A stretch of 64,000 nt of DNA from an uncultured Faecalibacterium sp. (GTDB lineage: Bacteria; Bacillota; Clostridia; Oscillospirales; Ruminococcaceae), in NCBI GenBank assembly GCA_900539945.1, contig UQDV01000003.1, positions 62,001 to 126,000 on the forward strand, in the 5' to 3' direction. A program made the translations under genes and the position numbers. Below the pieces are notes generated by a model. It saw only the letters and a list, made by a program, of their open reading frames with translations, did not search any database and had not been told where the DNA came from. Of the stretch, positions 61,282 through 64,000 are shown in pieces; position 1 is the first letter of the stretch, and each line of letters begins with the position of its first letter.

Positions 61282-64000
61282 ATGGTCTATCGTATTTATG
61301 TGGAAAAAAAGCCCGGCTTTGACGTCGAGGCAAACGGCCTGAAGAACGAGCTCACCGGCCTGCTGGGCATCCGGTCGCTCACCGGCCTGCGCCTGCTCAA
61401 CCGCTACGACGTGGAGGGCATCGACGAGGTGCTGTTCCACCAGTGCGTCAGCACCGTGTTCAGCGAGCCGCCGGTGGACAACACCTATGCCCAGCTGCCG
61501 GAGCATGAGGGCGCGGCATTTGCCGTGGAGTACCTGCCCGGCCAGTTCGACCAGCGTGCCGATTCCGCCGCCGAGTGCATCCAGCTCATCAGCCAGGGCG
61601 AGCGCCCGCTGGTGCGCTCTGCCCGCGTCTATCTGCTGGAAGGCGCCCTGACCGACGAGCAGCTGGCCGAGATCAAAAAATATGTCATCAACCCGGTGGA
61701 GGCCCGTGAGGCTTCGCTGGACAAGAAGGCTACCCTGAAAATGGAGTACCCCGTGCCCACCGCTGTGGCGGTGCTGGACGGCTTCAACCAGCTGGACGAA
61801 GAGGGCCTGAAAAAGTTCATCGACGAGAACGGCCTGGCCATGGATCTGGGCGACATCAAGTTCTGCCAGGAGTATTTCCGCTCCGAGCAGCGCGACCCCA
61901 CCATCACCGAGATCAAGATGATCGACACCTACTGGTCCGATCACTGCCGCCACACCACCTTCGGCACCATCCTGGACGATGTGCAGATCGACGACGAAGT
62001 GGTGCAGGCTGCCTTTGACCGCTACATGGCCATGCGCAAGGATCTGGGCCGCGAGGGCAAGCCCCGCTGCATGATGGATCTGGCTACCATCGGTGCCAAG
62101 GAGCTGAAGAAGCAGGGCATCCTGAAGAACCTCGACGAGTCCGACGAGATCAACGCCTGCACCGTGAAGATCAAGTGCGACGTGAACGGCAAGGACGAGG
62201 ACTGGCTGTTCCTGTTCAAGAACGAGACCCACAACCACCCCACCGAGATCGAGCCCTTCGGCGGCGCAGCCACCTGCATCGGCGGTGCCATCCGCGACCC
62301 GCTGTCCGGCCGCAGCTACGTCTATCAGGCCATGCGTGTGACCGGTGCCGGTGACCCGCTGGTGCCCGTGAGCGAGACTTTGCCCGGCAAGCTGCCCCAG
62401 CGCAAGCTGGTGACCACCGCCGCCGCCGGTTATTCCTCCTACGGCAACCAGATCGGTCTGGCTACCGGTCAGGTGGATGAGATCTACCACCCCGGCTATG
62501 TGGCAAAGCGCATGGAGATCGGTGCGGTGGTGGGTGCCACCCCGGCTTCCCATGTGCGCCGCGAGTGCCCGGCTCCCGGGGATGTGATCGTGCTGCTGGG
62601 CGGCCGCACCGGCCGCGACGGCGTGGGCGGTGCCACCGGTTCCTCCAAGGCCCACAAGCTGGACAGCCTGGAGCACTGCGGTGCCGAGGTGCAGAAGGGC
62701 AATGCCCCCATCGAGCGCAAGCTGCAGCGTCTGTTCCGCCGTGAGGACGCCTGCAAGATGATCAAGCGCTGCAACGACTTTGGCGCAGGCGGCGTGTCGG
62801 TGGCCATCGGCGAGCTGGCCGACGGCCTGTACATCGACCTGAACAAGGTCACCAAGAAGTACGACGGCCTGGACGGCACCGAGCTGGCCATCAGCGAGAG
62901 CCAGGAGCGCATGGCTGTGGCGCTTGCCCCGGAGGACGTGGACAAATTCATCGCCATCGCCAATGAAGAGAACCTCGAGGCTACCCCTGTGGCCAAGGTC
63001 ACCGAGGAAAAGCGCCTGAACATGGTGTGGAACGGTGTGTCCATCGTGAACATCAGCCGCGAGTTTTTGAACTCCAACGGTGCCGAGAAGCACCAGAACG
63101 TCCATGTGGAAAAGGGCAGCGTCTGGCAGCCCCAGTGGGCCGGCCTGACCTTCAGCCAGAAGATGAAGAACATGGTGGGTGACCTGAACGTCTGCAGCAA
63201 GAAGGGCCTTTCCGAGCGGTTCGACTCCACCATCGGTGCCGCTACCGTGCTCATGCCCTTTGGCGGTGCTTACCAGCTGACCCCCCAGAACGCCATGGTA
63301 GCAAAGCTGCCGGTGGACGGCGAGACCAGCACCTGCTCCGGCATGGCCTGGGGCTTCAACCCCTACCTGATGAGCGCCGACCAGTACAAGGGCGCCCGTC
63401 TGGCCGTGGTGGAAAGCGTGACCAAGCTGGTGGCCACCGGCTTCCGCTATGAGGACGCTTACCTCACCTTCCAGGAATACTTCGAGCGCCTGGGCACCGC
63501 CCCGGAGCGCTGGGGCAAGCCGCTGGCCGCCCTGCTGGGCGCACTGGATGCCCAGATGGGCCTGGGCATCGCCTCCATCGGCGGCAAGGACAGCATGTCC
63601 GGCTCCTTTGAGAAGCTGGATGTGCCTCCCACGCTGGTGTCCTTCGCCACTGCCATCGGCAAGGCAAACAAGGTGGTCTCCACCGAGTTCAAGAAGCCCG
63701 AGAGCACCGTGGTGCTCATCCGTCCCATCACCGACCCGGAGACCGGCTGCCCCAACTTCTTCTCCCTGAAGGCCAACTACAAGGTCGTGGAGGACATGAT
63801 CGAGGAGGGCATGGTGGCCTCTGCCTGCTCCGTGGGCTACGGCGGCATTGCCGAGGCCCTGTTCAAGATGGGTCTGGGCAACCACATCGGTTTCAAGATG
63901 CGGGCAGACCTGACCACCCACCAGATGTTCGAGCCCATGTACGGCTCCATCGTGCTGGAAATGGTGTCCGACGCACCCGCCGGTGAGATCCTGGGCGAGA
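61282..64000 (+). CDS. purL: Phosphoribosylformylglycinamidine synthase, long single-chain type (3' end outside window)
   Basis: PurL converts FGAR to FGAM with glutamine as ammonia donor. At least 906 codons are open to the right edge. MVYRIYVEKKPGFDVEA begins the PurS-like N-terminal domain, then TYWSDHCRHTTFGT, FKNETHNHPTEIEPFGGAATCIGG and GGKDSMSGSF of the synthase halves follow. This matches the large PurL clade of clostridia and streptococci, in which PurS, PurL and the glutaminase PurQ are one chain; the glutaminase part would lie beyond the window. GGGGGAA precedes the ATG. Confidence 0.96.
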   Translation, partial: MVYRIYVEKKPGFDVEANGLKNELTGLLGIRSLTGLRLLNRYDVEGIDEVLFHQCVSTVFSEPPVDNTYAQLPEHEGAAFAVEYLPGQFDQRADSAAECIQLISQGERPLVRSARVYLLEGALTDEQLAEIKKYVINPVEAREASLDKKATLKMEYPVPTAVAVLDGFNQLDEEGLKKFIDENGLAMDLGDIKFCQEYFRSEQRDPTITEIKMIDTYWSDHCRHTTFGTILDDVQIDDEVVQAAFDRYMAMRKDLGREGKPRCMMDLATIGAKELKKQGILKNLDESDEINACTVKIKCDVNGKDEDWLFLFKNETHNHPTEIEPFGGAATCIGGAIRDPLSGRSYVYQAMRVTGAGDPLVPVSETLPGKLPQRKLVTTAAAGYSSYGNQIGLATGQVDEIYHPGYVAKRMEIGAVVGATPASHVRRECPAPGDVIVLLGGRTGRDGVGGATGSSKAHKLDSLEHCGAEVQKGNAPIERKLQRLFRREDACKMIKRCNDFGAGGVSVAIGELADGLYIDLNKVTKKYDGLDGTELAISESQERMAVALAPEDVDKFIAIANEENLEATPVAKVTEEKRLNMVWNGVSIVNISREFLNSNGAEKHQNVHVEKGSVWQPQWAGLTFSQKMKNMVGDLNVCSKKGLSERFDSTIGAATVLMPFGGAYQLTPQNAMVAKLPVDGETSTCSGMAWGFNPYLMSADQYKGARLAVVESVTKLVATGFRYEDAYLTFQEYFERLGTAPERWGKPLAALLGALDAQMGLGIASIGGKDSMSGSFEKLDVPPTLVSFATAIGKANKVVSTEFKKPESTVVLIRPITDPETGCPNFFSLKANYKVVEDMIEEGMVASACSVGYGGIAEALFKMGLGNHIGFKMRADLTTHQMFEPMYGSIVLEMVSDAPAGEILGE

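Noticed and set aside
61276-63921. Open frame of 881 codons on the minus strand
   Set aside because: It is the antisense of purL. Its translation is rich in His, Gly, Leu, Gln and Val without domain motifs, typical of shadows in GC-rich genes, while the plus frame has clear PurL motifs.

Overview
The window is a dense stretch of chromosome from a GC-rich, low-redundancy Firmicute. T-box leaders, the B. subtilis-like L10 leader, the clostridial-type long PurL, a CpsB-type PHP phosphatase and codon use rich in CTG/GCC point to the Oscillospiraceae, and the mix looks most like Faecalibacterium. That assignment is from gene content only. I see no rRNA, tRNA, CRISPR array, intact insertion sequence or prophage.

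Layout. 1-3.7 kb (minus): a membrane protein, a trigger-factor-like chaperone without the ribosome-binding domain, and an iron-sulfur protein cut by the window edge. 3.9-7.4 kb: divergent glycogen branching enzyme and an alpha-amylase family enzyme. 7.5-13.3 kb: regulators (NiaR, TetR, Fur, GntR types), asparagine synthetase behind an Asn T-box, and an iron-sulfur aldo/keto reductase. 13.4-17.1 kb (minus): rpmG-secE-nusG-rplKA and rplJL with its autoregulatory leader. 17.3-22.8 kb: ddl, murI, a DUF1934 gene, argS, dus. 22.8-26 kb: a YfbR-type nucleotidase and a YfhO-type membrane protein. 26-29.5 kb: a Trp T-box in front of a TrpXYZ-type ABC importer. 29.5-36.2 kb: GNAT enzyme, small proteins, TatD, a DMT exporter, metG behind a Met T-box, and tandemly duplicated small membrane proteins. 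36.2-37.3 kb: an AT-richer stretch that I read as a roughly 640-nt structured non-coding RNA and a decayed DUF2798 gene. 37.8-43.8 kb: ATP synthase operon. 43.9-45.2 kb: SPFH protein plus a ribbon-helix-helix protein. 45.4-50.4 kb: LCP enzyme, secreted protein, Wzz/tyrosine kinase/phosphatase module and an atypical response regulator. 50.5-53.8 kb: ApbE, DUF3783, DAHP synthase, YbaK. 54-64 kb: purine operon purE-F-M-N-O-(AICAR transformylase)-D-L, running off the right edge.

How parts work together. Three T-boxes tie asparagine synthesis, tryptophan import and methionyl-tRNA synthesis to uncharged tRNA. The purine genes form one co-directional operon with short or overlapping junctions and a leader that holds a 34-codon ORF and an attenuator-like hairpin. 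In it the last two steps to IMP are done by a stand-alone AICAR transformylase and an archaeal-type IMP cyclohydrolase rather than by bifunctional PurH.

Most unusual items: (1) the ATP synthase operon has no atpH; instead the C-terminal domain of delta is fused to the N terminus of alpha; (2) the 36.2-36.9 kb minus-strand transcription unit, bounded by a good promoter and an intrinsic terminator, has no real ORF but many hairpins and several Shine-Dalgarno/ATG pairs that open only tiny ORFs; (3) the response regulator has Asn at the phosphoacceptor position; (4) a small family of inverted-repeat elements, one copy of which supplies a stop codon.
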